Source of the DNA: JAADJA01 sp963840975
Lineage (GTDB): Bacteria; Bacteroidota; Bacteroidia; Bacteroidales; JAADJA01
DNA length: 64,000 bases
Direction: 5' to 3'
Assembly: GCA_963840975.1 (NCBI GenBank)
Contig: CAWJBC010000011.1
Location: forward strand, 62,001-126,000
The first letter of the stretch is position 1, and each line of letters begins with the position of its first letter. The notes under the pieces are model-generated. The model was not told the origin of the DNA. It did not search any database and saw only the letters and a program-made list of their open reading frames with translations. A program made the position numbers and the translations under genes. This document shows positions 19,236 through 28,139 of the stretch, piece after piece.

Positions 19236-20075
19236 TTGAAAAAATTCATTTTGCCCGGACTGATCTTTTTAACCTCCTGTATGGGAGGTTACAATAAGGA
19301 TAAAGGGGAAGTACTCGCTCGGGTTTATAATGACTACCTTTATAAATCCGATATCGGGAATATCGTTGCGGCTGGAACTTCATCAAAGGACAGTATTTCG
19401 ATTGTGAAAAACTACATCAATACCTGGGTGACTGAAACATTGATACTGCACAAGGCTGAAAAAAATCTTCGCAAGGAAGACCTTCAATTTGAAAAACAAT
19501 TGAATGAGTACCGCAATTCGCTTATTGTTTATAAATACGAAACCCAACTGATAAAGCAACTGCTCGATACTGTGGTTTCCAATGCTGAAATCGAAAAATT
19601 TTACTATGATAACATTGGAAATTTTTTACTGAAAAATAATATTGTTAAGATCTATTATGCAAGGTTCGACAGTGGTTTGCCCGAATTACCTAAAATAAGG
19701 AAGTTCTTTTTTTCTGATCTTCCCGAACAAAGAGATTCGCTGGAAAAGTATGCTGGAAAATTTGCCGACTTATATTATAAGGATGATGAAACTTGGATAT
19801 TGTTCGATGATGTGCTCAGGTATATTCCCATCACGACATACAATCAGGAATCATACTTGCAAAACCACCGGAAAATTGAAATTAATGACAATCAACTGGT
19901 TTACTTTGTAAATTTTACCGATATTAAAATAAAAGACGGTGAATCGCCCCTGAGCTTTGAAAAAGAAAATATCAGGCATGTAATCATCAATAAAAGAAAA
20001 CTTAAAATTATCAGCCAGATGCGTGAAGACGTGTTTAAGTCAGCAGTGAAGGAAAGCAACTTTGAAATATATTAA
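19236..20075 (+). CDS. SurA_N-like chaperone lipoprotein lacking a parvulin domain
   Basis: A 279-residue protein starting at TTG, chosen because it directly begins the lipoprotein signal (MKKFILPGLIFLTSC; lipobox LTSC). The mature part reads like the helical chaperone domain of SurA/PrsA (GEVLARVYNDYLYKSDIGNIV, then SIVKNYINTWVTETLILHKAEK) and ends with IRHVIINKRKLKII, but no parvulin core (HIL...GGDLG) is present. It probably acts as a holdase with its neighbours; this is inference from context. It sits 9 nt after the PpiC-type gene and 116 nt before the SurA gene. The rare start codon could lower its expression. Confidence 0.75.
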   Translation: MKKFILPGLIFLTSCMGGYNKDKGEVLARVYNDYLYKSDIGNIVAAGTSSKDSISIVKNYINTWVTETLILHKAEKNLRKEDLQFEKQLNEYRNSLIVYKYETQLIKQLLDTVVSNAEIEKFYYDNIGNFLLKNNIVKIYYARFDSGLPELPKIRKFFFSDLPEQRDSLEKYAGKFADLYYKDDETWILFDDVLRYIPITTYNQESYLQNHRKIEINDNQLVYFVNFTDIKIKDGESPLSFEKENIRHVIINKRKLKIISQMREDVFKSAVKESNFEIY

Positions 20076-20191
20076 CCTTTATTTTTATCAAAAAACAGCT
20101 TTGTTAAATACTGTAATGAGAATTTTTTTTCGGACAACATCAAAAGGTATTTTAAACGTTACTATTCTTTTGCTTAATTAATAAATCAACA

Positions 20192-21541
20192 ATGAAAAGA
20201 TACTTCCTGCTTTTTTTATTTCTGTTCAGCCTAACGATAATCCGTTCGCAGGACGAAGGCAAAATCATTGACCAGGTGATCGCGGTGGTGGGCGGAAACA
20301 TTATTCTTGAATCTGATATCGAGGCGCAATACATGCAGTACATTATGCAGGAAGGAACGGCAGAGGGGAGCAGATCAACCATCAAATGTTCGATGCTCGA
20401 AAGCATGCTTTACCAGAAATTGCTTTTGAACCAGGCTGAATTAGATAGTGTGGAGGTTTCCGATGCACAGGTGGAAGCCGAGATGGACAGAAGGTTAAGG
20501 CACTATATCGGACTGCTTGGCTCACCCGAAAAGTTTGAAGAGTTTTACCAGAAATCAATCCTTGAATTTAAAGATGAACTTCGCGAACAAGTTAAGGAAT
20601 TGTTGATGGTAGAAACAGTTCAGGATAAAATTACAAGAGATGTTAAAACAACGCCTACCGAAATAAAAGCCTTTTTCAAAGAAATACCCCAGGATAGTCT
20701 GCCATTTATAAATTCGGAAGTTGAGCTTTCACAAATTGTCAAACTTCCTCCGGTAAATCGTGAAGAAACAGAAAAAGTAAAAAACAAACTTCAGGAATTG
20801 AGATTCCGGGTATTGAATGGCGAAAACTTTGCTACCCTTGCCATCCTTTATTCAGAAGATCCCGGCTCGGCAAAGAACGGAGGCGAACTCGGTTTGTTTG
20901 GCAGAGGAGAAATGTTTCCGGCTTTTGAAGCCGTTGCCTTCAATCTTGAAAAAGGTGAGGTTTCAGAAATCGTGGAAACCGAAGCCGGATTTCATATACT
21001 TCAGTTAATTGAGCGAAGGGGTGAATATGTAAATGTCCGTCACATTTTACTTCGACCCAAAGTTTCACCCATTGATCTTGCCCGTGCCAAAGTTCAATTA
21101 GACAGTATCAGCCTTTTGCTTGACCAAAAAAAATACACTTTCGATGAAGCCATTGTTAGGTTTTCTGACGATCCAAGTAAGAATAACGGAGGATTGCTTA
21201 TCAATCCAATGACCGGAACCACGCTGTTTGAGACAGATCAATTGGACCCGAAAGTCGCCTTTGTAATTGATAAGTTAGAAGTCGGGGAGGTATCGGCGCC
21301 GGTTCAGTTTCAAACACAGGACGGAAAAGACGCATACAGGATTTTGTACCTCAAAAAAAGAACCGAGCCGCACAAAGCCAACCTGAAACAGGATTATGAT
21401 AAGATTCAGGCATGGGCTACGGAAGATAAAAAACAGGACATGATCACCAAATGGATCACAAATAGAACGAAACAAACCTTTGTTAAAATTAATGAGAGCT
21501 ACAAAGATTGTTCATTTGCAAATTCATGGGGTATTAAATAA
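20192..21541 (+). CDS. surA: SurA-like periplasmic chaperone/peptidylprolyl isomerase
   Basis: A 449-residue protein with a signal peptide (MKRYFLLFLFLFSLTIIRSQ), SurA N-domain (KIIDQVIAVVGGNIILESDIEAQY), a first parvulin domain at about residues 180-275 (VELSQIVKLPP, GGELGLFGRGEMFPAFEAVAF) and a second at about 278-385 (VNVRHILLRPK, NGGLLINPMTGTTLFE). The domain order matches SurA, the chaperone for outer membrane proteins. A SurA is expected in an organism with many barrels and TonB receptors. The symbol is used by architecture and context; paralogues exist next door. Confidence 0.87.
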   Translation: MKRYFLLFLFLFSLTIIRSQDEGKIIDQVIAVVGGNIILESDIEAQYMQYIMQEGTAEGSRSTIKCSMLESMLYQKLLLNQAELDSVEVSDAQVEAEMDRRLRHYIGLLGSPEKFEEFYQKSILEFKDELREQVKELLMVETVQDKITRDVKTTPTEIKAFFKEIPQDSLPFINSEVELSQIVKLPPVNREETEKVKNKLQELRFRVLNGENFATLAILYSEDPGSAKNGGELGLFGRGEMFPAFEAVAFNLEKGEVSEIVETEAGFHILQLIERRGEYVNVRHILLRPKVSPIDLARAKVQLDSISLLLDQKKYTFDEAIVRFSDDPSKNNGGLLINPMTGTTLFETDQLDPKVAFVIDKLEVGEVSAPVQFQTQDGKDAYRILYLKKRTEPHKANLKQDYDKIQAWATEDKKQDMITKWITNRTKQTFVKINESYKDCSFANSWGIK

Positions 21542-21599
21542 AACAATTTGATATTCGGGATTGTTTCACATTAACATGATTAAACCACAATATTAAGCT

Positions 21600-22562
21600 A
21601 TGTATAAAAATGACGTGGAGGCAGTTGACGGTTTTGTTGAAAAATATAAAATCCTGCGCGCTGAGATCGCCAAGGTGATCATTGGTCAGGATCGGGTAGT
21701 TGAAGATGTGTTGATTGCCATATTCAGCAGGGGGCACGGATTGCTTGTTGGTGTTCCCGGATTAGCCAAAACCTTGCTGGTAAATACCATTTCGAAAGCG
21801 CTGGGATTGAGTTATAAAAGGATACAATTTACCCCCGACCTGATGCCTTCCGATATTTTAGGCACCGAGATACTGGATGAGAACAGAAGGTTCAGGTTCA
21901 TCAAAGGACCTGTATTTGCCAATATCATTCTGGCGGATGAAATCAACCGTACCCCACCCAAAACACAAGCTGCACTTTTGGAAGCCATGCAGGAAAAAGC
22001 GGTTACGGTCGCAGGCGAGCGATATATACTGGAAGAACCGTTTTTTGTTTTAGCTACCCAGAATCCCATCGAGCAGGAAGGCACATATCCTTTGCCAGAA
22101 GCGCAACTCGACCGGTTTATGTTCAATATTTGGTTGGACTATCCATCTTTTGAAGAGGAAATCAAAGTTGTGAAAACCACAACCACAGAATATACTCCTG
22201 AGCTTAAAGTTGTATTGACCGCATCAGAAATTCTTTATTTTCAAAACCTGATCCGCCGCATTCCGGTAACCGATAACGTATTTGAATATGCCGTTAAACT
22301 TTCGGCTAAGACCCGTCCAGGAGTAAATGGTTCACATGCATGGGCTGACGATTACCTGACATGGGGAGCCGGTCCGAGATCATCGCAATACCTTATCATT
22401 GGAGCCAAGTGTCATGCAGCAATTCATGGTAAATATTCACCCGATATTGAAGATGTCAAGGCTGTAGCAGCCAATGTCCTCCGCCATCGGATTATTCGGA
22501 ATTACAAAGCGGAAGCGGAAGGCATTAAAGTTGAAGATATTATCAGCCAGTTAGTCGGTTGA
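21600..22562 (+). CDS. MoxR-family AAA+ ATPase
   Basis: A 320-residue AAA_3 protein: IIGQDRVVEDVLIAIFSRGHGLLVGVPGLAKT (Walker A variant GVPGLAKT), LMPSDILGTE, ILADEINRTPPKTQAALLEAMQE (Walker B DE plus sensor), FFVLATQNPIEQEGTYPLPEAQLDRF, and a C-terminal lid domain. MoxR proteins are chaperone-like ATPases usually paired with a DUF58/VWA protein. Here the partner is absent: the next gene is a dihydroorotate dehydrogenase-like gene and the previous one surA, from which it is separated by 58 nt. Substrate unknown, family certain. Confidence 0.92.
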   Translation: MYKNDVEAVDGFVEKYKILRAEIAKVIIGQDRVVEDVLIAIFSRGHGLLVGVPGLAKTLLVNTISKALGLSYKRIQFTPDLMPSDILGTEILDENRRFRFIKGPVFANIILADEINRTPPKTQAALLEAMQEKAVTVAGERYILEEPFFVLATQNPIEQEGTYPLPEAQLDRFMFNIWLDYPSFEEEIKVVKTTTTEYTPELKVVLTASEILYFQNLIRRIPVTDNVFEYAVKLSAKTRPGVNGSHAWADDYLTWGAGPRSSQYLIIGAKCHAAIHGKYSPDIEDVKAVAANVLRHRIIRNYKAEAEGIKVEDIISQLVG

Positions 22563-22649
22563 TCCTAAGGTTGTAGAACTTTCAAAAGGGTTTTACAGGA
22601 CTTACAATTTGATTTGCAATAATTACAAACAAGATAAATACAGGTTAAG

Positions 22650-23648
22650 ATGGTAGATTTAACAACTAAATATTTAGGACTTACGCTCAAAAATCCGATT
22701 ATTGTTGGTAGTTCAGGACTTACAGATTCGCCGGAGAAAATTAAAAAACTGGAAGAAAATGGAGCTGCTGCCGTAGTTATAAAATCAATTTTTGAAGAGG
22801 AAATCACTCACGAGTACGAAAAAATCGTTGCTGAAGAAGCATCAAACCGTTACAAGGATGAATTCCTCGACTACCTCGATTACCGCATTAAATCAGAAAA
22901 TATTGACAGATATACCAAACTCATCGCGGAAGCAAAAAAGGCAGTGGATATTCCGGTTATCGCCAGCGTGAATTGTTCATCAAAGCATGAGTGGACCAAT
23001 TTTGCAACAGCTTTTGAGGAAGCCGGCGCTGATGCCCTTGAGGTTAACATTTTCATTTTACCCTCCGACATGTCCAAAAGTCCTGAAGAAATTGAAAAAA
23101 CATATTTCGATATTGTCAGCAAACTCAAAGAAAAGATTAAGATTCCTATTGCTTTAAAAATCAGTTATTATTTTACTTCACTGGCACAAACCATTCAAAA
23201 ACTTTCTTCATCGGGAGTTGCCGGAATTGTGTTGTTTAACCGGTTCTACAGCGCTGATATTGACATCGAAAAAATGACCATTACTTCCTCCAATGTTTTT
23301 AGTAAACCTGACGAACTATCCCTCTCTCTCAGATGGATTGCTATAATGTCGAACAGGGTAAACTGCGATCTGGCCGCCTCAACCGGTATCCATGATGGCG
23401 CCGCTATTATCAAACAATTATTGGCAGGTGCAAATGCAGTTCAGGTAGTGTCTTCCATTTATAACAAAGGACCCGAAAGAATTCAAAACATGCTCAAGGA
23501 TCTGAAAAAGTGGATGATCAGCAACAACTTTGAAACCATTGACCAGTTCCGAGGAAAGCTAAGCCAGGAGAATAGTGGAAACCCAGCTGTTTACGAGCGG
23601 GTTCAGTTTATGAAGTATTTTAGTGACAGAGATAAAGCGATATTATAA
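22650..23648 (+). CDS. Dihydroorotate dehydrogenase-like flavoprotein
   Basis: A 332-residue TIM-barrel protein of the DHODH-like family: LTTKYLGLTLKNPIIVGSSGLTDS at the start, VIASVNCSSKHEW, ADALEVNIFILPSD, PIALKISYYF, GVAGIVLFNRFY, and CDLAASTGIHDGAAIIKQLLAGANAVQVVSSIY (FMN phosphate site). In authentic class 1 PyrD the active-site loop carries a Cys in a conserved N-x-S-x-PN context; the VNIFILPSD context here differs, so this is one of the DHODH-like paralogues (PreA-like) of unknown substrate rather than certain PyrD. No other pyrimidine genes are near. It converges on the PD40 gene, 16 nt apart. Confidence 0.85.
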   Translation: MVDLTTKYLGLTLKNPIIVGSSGLTDSPEKIKKLEENGAAAVVIKSIFEEEITHEYEKIVAEEASNRYKDEFLDYLDYRIKSENIDRYTKLIAEAKKAVDIPVIASVNCSSKHEWTNFATAFEEAGADALEVNIFILPSDMSKSPEEIEKTYFDIVSKLKEKIKIPIALKISYYFTSLAQTIQKLSSSGVAGIVLFNRFYSADIDIEKMTITSSNVFSKPDELSLSLRWIAIMSNRVNCDLAASTGIHDGAAIIKQLLAGANAVQVVSSIYNKGPERIQNMLKDLKKWMISNNFETIDQFRGKLSQENSGNPAVYERVQFMKYFSDRDKAIL

Positions 23649-23664
23649 GTGAAGGAAGTTATAA

Positions 23665-24675
23665 TTATCTCCAGGCTTCTTTATTGAAGTTAACCCAGTA
23701 AATATTTCCAAGTCCGTTTTCAATTCCATCTGCCATTTGAAGGAGGATGCTGAGTTTTTTATGTCCTCCCACCTTAAAGTTCTCGTTTACCCGATGACTG
23801 GTAAAAAATAAATATTTACCATCGGGCGAAACAAACGGGCAATAATCCAGCTTATCAGAATTGATGGATGTCCCAAGATTTACAGGTTGTGTCCAACTAC
23901 CATTTCCGCTGTTGTACGAAATATAAAGATCACCGCCACCCATGTCATCTTCCCTTCCTAAAGAAGAAAAAATCAGATAGCTTTCATCAGGGGCTATAAA
24001 GGCGTTGAATTCATAAAATGAAGTATTGATAACCTCGCCAAGGTTCACAGGAGGAAGGTAATTGCCATTCTCAAAACGCGAAAAGTAAATATCCTCATTT
24101 CCAAACGAATCGGCGTATTTAGCAGTGAAATAAAGGTTACCGCTGGAAGCGACGGAGGGGTAAAATTCATCTTCATCCGTATTGGGCAGCCCGGCTTGCG
24201 TAGCATTGCCCCAACCTTTTTCAGGTTCCACATACCAAATATCGTAATCTTTCTTTTCTGCATTCCCTGTCAGGGGTCTTTTGGAAACAAAAAAGAGTTT
24301 CTTCCCATCGGGCGAATAAACTGGTTCCAGGTCTTTATAAGTTCCTGAAAATGCTGCGGTTTCTGGTTCAGACCAAAAGAAACCATCAAATGCAAGAAAA
24401 ACAATTACACTCAAATTATTGGCTGGTAAAACAAGGCTGTAAAACATTACGTTGCCAGCCGGTGAAATAACAAAATCCCTTTCATTCCGTGAAGTAGATA
24501 GAATATCTGGCGAGAAAATACGGGGCACAGCACCAGGAGAAGACAAGCCGAAATATTGCCAATCGGTATCACCTTTGTGAGCCGGAGGCGTTTTTTTTAG
24601 TGAAGAATCGCATGATACTAGGACTAAGAAAAACATTGCGATCAATAACCAACTTATAACAAGGCTTCGGATCAT
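23665..24675 (-). CDS. PD40 (WD40-like) beta-propeller lipoprotein
   Basis: A 336-residue protein with a lipoprotein signal (FFLVLVSCDSS). The mature part has WD40-like PD40 repeats: EPVYSPDGKKLFFVSKR, EFYPSVASSGNLYFTAKY, NAFIAPDESYLIFSSLGR, and YCPFVSPDGKYLFFTSHR, each about 45-60 residues. PD40 propellers resemble TolB and are common in Bacteroidota surface or periplasmic proteins, often as ligand or peptidoglycan-associated scaffolds; unlike OmpA-type homologues there is no C-terminal OmpA domain. Specific role unknown. Confidence 0.8.
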   Translation of the reverse strand: MIRSLVISWLLIAMFFLVLVSCDSSLKKTPPAHKGDTDWQYFGLSSPGAVPRIFSPDILSTSRNERDFVISPAGNVMFYSLVLPANNLSVIVFLAFDGFFWSEPETAAFSGTYKDLEPVYSPDGKKLFFVSKRPLTGNAEKKDYDIWYVEPEKGWGNATQAGLPNTDEDEFYPSVASSGNLYFTAKYADSFGNEDIYFSRFENGNYLPPVNLGEVINTSFYEFNAFIAPDESYLIFSSLGREDDMGGGDLYISYNSGNGSWTQPVNLGTSINSDKLDYCPFVSPDGKYLFFTSHRVNENFKVGGHKKLSILLQMADGIENGLGNIYWVNFNKEAWR

Positions 24676-24859
24676 AAAGCTAATTTTTTAATAATAAACA
24701 AAAATACGAAAGTATTACGAATTTATATCCGCAATGAATTTATTAGTTTCAAATAGCCACACAAAAATTTCAGTCTATAGGGTCAATCCTCATTATAATC
24801 AATCGAAATTTTAGTCAATTTAGTCATTCCAAACGTTACCCCCCTAACTACATTCTTCC

Positions 24860-24867
24860 TACTTTTG
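24860..24867 (+). promoter_or_regulatory. Bacteroidota -7 box before the P-type ATPase gene
   Basis: TACTTTTG matches TAnnTTTG and lies 15 nt before the ATG. No good -33 TTTG at the expected distance. Confidence 0.4.
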
Positions 24868-24882
24868 AAACAAAATTAAAAA

Positions 24883-27267
24883 ATGGGACTGCCTTGTATT
24901 CATTGCGGAGAAGATTGCGGAAACCATCCTGTGATGTGGGACGATAAACCTTTCTGTTGCAATGGATGCAAAACTGTTTACCAGATTCTGAATGAAAAAG
25001 ATCTGAAGCAGTATTACGAAATAGCTACCATGCCGGGCATCCGGGTCGAAACCGTTGATCAGGGTGAAAAATACGCATACCTCGACATCGAAGAAATAAA
25101 AACCAAACTGCTCGACTTTTCGGATGGCGGTATAAGCAAAATCAACTTTTTCATTCCAGCCATTCATTGCGCTTCGTGCATCTGGTTGCTCGAACACATG
25201 AATCAACTGCATCCTGCAATCGTTCATTCATTCGTGAATTTTCCGAAAAAAGAGGTGGCAATAACCTTTAAGGACTCCGAACTCACCCTTCGCCGGTTAG
25301 TCGAATTGCTTGCATCCATCCATTATGTTCCCGAAATCACATTGGATCATCTTCAAAAGAAGAAACAGATCAAAAGCAATACGCAATTGATTCTGAAAAT
25401 AGGAATCACAGGATTCGTGCTCATGAATGTGATGATGTATAATTTCCCGGAATACCTTCCGGGCGGTGAATTGCTTGAACCGGGATTTAAGAGACTGTTC
25501 GGATGGCTTAGTCTGGCGCTTTCTATACCGGTAGTCACATATTGCAGCTCCGATTATTTCCTCTCATCCATAAAAAGTCTAAGGCACAAAATCATCAGTA
25601 TTGACATGCCGATTGCCATCGGAATATTGGCTTTGTTTCTTCAAAGCGCTTATGATATTGTTTCAGGCTCTGGCACAGGTTACCTCGATTCATTATCCGG
25701 ATTGGTTTTTTTTATGCTCATAGGAAAATGGTACCAGGGAAAAACTTACCAGGCACTGTCGTTCGAAAGGGATTATAAATCCTATTTTCCTGTAGCCGTT
25801 ACAAAAATAGAGAAAGGAAAAGAAATTGTTATGCCTCTCCAAAATCTCAGGGCAGGCGATCACATCCTTATCCGAAACAAAGAACTGATACCTGCCGATG
25901 CCCGGATAATCAGCGGTGAGGGCAATATTGATTACAGCTTTGTCACCGGAGAATCACTTCCCGTGCGTAAAAATACCGGAGAAACAGTATTCGCCGGAGG
26001 CAGACAGGCAGGCAGTTCGATTGTCATGGAAATAATAAAAGAAGTGGAGCAAAGCTATTTAACCCAGCTCTGGAATCAGGAAAGCATATCCGGAAAGGAA
26101 GACGAGGGAATGAAAAGGATAGTTGACCATGTAAGCCAATACTTCACTGCCATCATCCTCCTCATCGCATTTGGCTCCGGTATTTATTGGTTAATTAACG
26201 ATCCTTCGATTTCCATTTTTGCTTTCACTTCTGTACTTATCATTGCCTGTCCATGCGCCCTCGCCCTAACTATTCCCTTTACTTTCGGCAGTACAATGCG
26301 CTATTTCGGCAGGCATGGATTTTACCTAAAGAAGACACAGGTTATCGAAAAGCTCTTCAACGCAGATACCATAGTATTTGATAAAACCGGAACGATTACC
26401 CATTCCAAATCCATGAGCTTAACATTTGTGGGTAAGCCTCTTGGTCCGAGGCAGGTCATGATGATCAAATCCCTTGTCAGGCATTCAACCCATCCTTTAA
26501 GTGCTGCGCTTTTTCAAAAACTTGAAGGCGACCAATACCTAGCGGTTAATCATTTCAAAGAGATTCCTGGTTTGGGCATTACCGGCGAAATCGAAGGTGT
26601 GAGGATCAATGTTGGTTCCCGTAAATTCGTCACTGGTAAGGACGATGAAGAAAAAGGGATGAGGACACAAGTATATGTTTTTATGGAAGATAATGTTCCG
26701 GGATATTTTCAAATGGAGAATAGCTACAGACCCGGTTTGAAGGATATTATAGCCCGCTTCTCACTGAAATACGACCTCCACTTATTAACCGGTGATAATG
26801 AAGCTGAAAAATCAAACCTCCTTCCCCTGTTTTTGGATGAAAGTCGCATTCATTTCAACCAGTCGCCGTCTGATAAACTTGAATATATCAGAGACCTTAA
26901 AAAGCGGGGCAAAAAAGTTCTCATGATTGGTGACGGACTCAATGATGCGGGCGCCCTGAATCAAAGTGATGTCGGCATTACCATTGCCGACGATGTATAT
27001 CATTTCTCCCCAGCCTGCGATGCTATCCTGCAATCATCAGAATTTGGCAAACTCGAAAAATTTATTCATTTCACCCAAACAAGTATGGTCATCGTCCGAA
27101 TCAGTTTCGCCCTCTCCTTCCTCTACAATATTTTCGGGCTGTACTTTGCTGTTCAGGGATTACTAACCCCGGTTTTCGCGGCCATCCTCATGCCCATCAG
27201 CTCCATATCGGTAGTGTCATTTGCTACCCTGTCGGTTGCCTTTTTCGCAAAACGAAAACTGAAATAA
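24883..27267 (+). CDS. ccoI: CcoI/FixI-like copper-transporting P-type ATPase
   Basis: A 794-residue P1B-ATPase. The N-terminus holds a Cys-rich zinc-ribbon-like segment (Cys 5, 8, 12, 25, 26, 29) and a heavy-metal domain with HCASC (about residue 92), the arrangement of CcoI/FixI. The core has TGES, the ion-binding CPC in helix 6 (456-458), phosphorylated DKTGTIT (Asp about 500), HP locus (RHSTHPLS) and GDGLNDAGAL. CcoI exports Cu+ for assembly of cbb3 cytochrome oxidase. In most Bacteroidota it precedes ccoS and ccoNOP; none of these is nearby here, so the cbb3 link is inference from architecture. Confidence 0.87.
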   Translation: MGLPCIHCGEDCGNHPVMWDDKPFCCNGCKTVYQILNEKDLKQYYEIATMPGIRVETVDQGEKYAYLDIEEIKTKLLDFSDGGISKINFFIPAIHCASCIWLLEHMNQLHPAIVHSFVNFPKKEVAITFKDSELTLRRLVELLASIHYVPEITLDHLQKKKQIKSNTQLILKIGITGFVLMNVMMYNFPEYLPGGELLEPGFKRLFGWLSLALSIPVVTYCSSDYFLSSIKSLRHKIISIDMPIAIGILALFLQSAYDIVSGSGTGYLDSLSGLVFFMLIGKWYQGKTYQALSFERDYKSYFPVAVTKIEKGKEIVMPLQNLRAGDHILIRNKELIPADARIISGEGNIDYSFVTGESLPVRKNTGETVFAGGRQAGSSIVMEIIKEVEQSYLTQLWNQESISGKEDEGMKRIVDHVSQYFTAIILLIAFGSGIYWLINDPSISIFAFTSVLIIACPCALALTIPFTFGSTMRYFGRHGFYLKKTQVIEKLFNADTIVFDKTGTITHSKSMSLTFVGKPLGPRQVMMIKSLVRHSTHPLSAALFQKLEGDQYLAVNHFKEIPGLGITGEIEGVRINVGSRKFVTGKDDEEKGMRTQVYVFMEDNVPGYFQMENSYRPGLKDIIARFSLKYDLHLLTGDNEAEKSNLLPLFLDESRIHFNQSPSDKLEYIRDLKKRGKKVLMIGDGLNDAGALNQSDVGITIADDVYHFSPACDAILQSSEFGKLEKFIHFTQTSMVIVRISFALSFLYNIFGLYFAVQGLLTPVFAAILMPISSISVVSFATLSVAFFAKRKLK

Positions 27268-27397
27268 AAGAGTAACGCTTTTTTGAATTGCAATTTTCAA
27301 CATCACCACCTTCCTTTTTGTCCTGAAACCAGGAAATTACTTATTCTTACGTAACATTCTCTAATTAAGCTAAAAGCCAAAATCATAGAATTTTTGT

Positions 27398-28060
27398 CTA
27401 TTTAAAAAACCCAAACATCAATGTCATGGTCCCTTCAGGTTTGTTAAAGTCTTTTTTATCATAAATAGGGTCGGATTTGCCAGGATAGCTTTTATTTACT
27501 CCGGTTACAACACGGTATCCCAAACCTACATTCATTTTCAGCCATTTGAAAAAATTGAATTCAGCTTCAAGTTGAGGAATGATCACAAAAACATTATCCC
27601 TTAACTCACTTGGATCGTAATATTTATTGAAGGTATCATAGATATCTATTGATCCCCAGCCAAGCTTAGTACTAATACCTGCATGAATGGGAGCTTCAGA
27701 ATGATGAATGTATCCCATCCAGAATCCACCATGCCCGAAAGAGACTTGTTCATTTGTAAGTTTTCCATATAAGCCGCCGCCATAGTCAAGATACAGGGAT
27801 TCTTCATACTGAGTGGTAAGTCCTTCGCCATATCCGGCAAAAAAAACAGTCTGGTTCAAAAGTATACCTCCGCCTCCTCCCATAAAAAAAGCAAAATTAT
27901 CGCCCATTGCGCTGTATTCCATGATTGGGGCGATAAATCCTGAGACCTTTATTTTAGTCTTACCTCCAAAAATATATTTCATTTCCTGTTCCTGTGCATT
28001 AACAGTTGATGCAATGGAAATAATAACAATCATCAGAACCGCAAATTTTATTTTTTTCAT
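27398..28060 (-). CDS. Small outer membrane beta-barrel protein, hypothetical
   Basis: A 220-residue protein. The start at 28060 is preferred to one three codons earlier because it opens a normal signal peptide (MKKIKFAVLMIVIISIASTVNAQ). The mature part alternates Gly and aromatic residues (MGGGGGILLNQTVFFAGYGEG, YLDYGGGLYGKL, GGFWMGYIHH) and ends in EGTMTLMFGFFK, a C-terminal Phe-type barrel strand. No family was recognised; an 8-strand OmpW/OmpX-like barrel is plausible. It is convergent with the ATPase gene and divergent from comEC, with only 79 nt between the start codons. Confidence 0.7.
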   Translation of the reverse strand: MKKIKFAVLMIVIISIASTVNAQEQEMKYIFGGKTKIKVSGFIAPIMEYSAMGDNFAFFMGGGGGILLNQTVFFAGYGEGLTTQYEESLYLDYGGGLYGKLTNEQVSFGHGGFWMGYIHHSEAPIHAGISTKLGWGSIDIYDTFNKYYDPSELRDNVFVIIPQLEAEFNFFKWLKMNVGLGYRVVTGVNKSYPGKSDPIYDKKDFNKPEGTMTLMFGFFK

Positions 28061-28139
28061 AGCCTGCATTTTTAAAAAGTGTTTTTTGTATTTTTGGATA
28101 AAATTAAACCATTTCGATCAATCATTCAGAATTTTCGTG

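Noticed and set aside
22650..23648. Calling the dihydroorotate dehydrogenase-like gene pyrD
   Set aside because: The catalytic-loop context expected of pyrD is not clear, and no pyrimidine genes are near; only family-level naming is supported.
27813..28139. Longer comEC frame starting at 27813
   Set aside because: The first 109 codons overlap the opposite-strand barrel gene; the ATG at 28140 gives the usual ComEC N-terminus.
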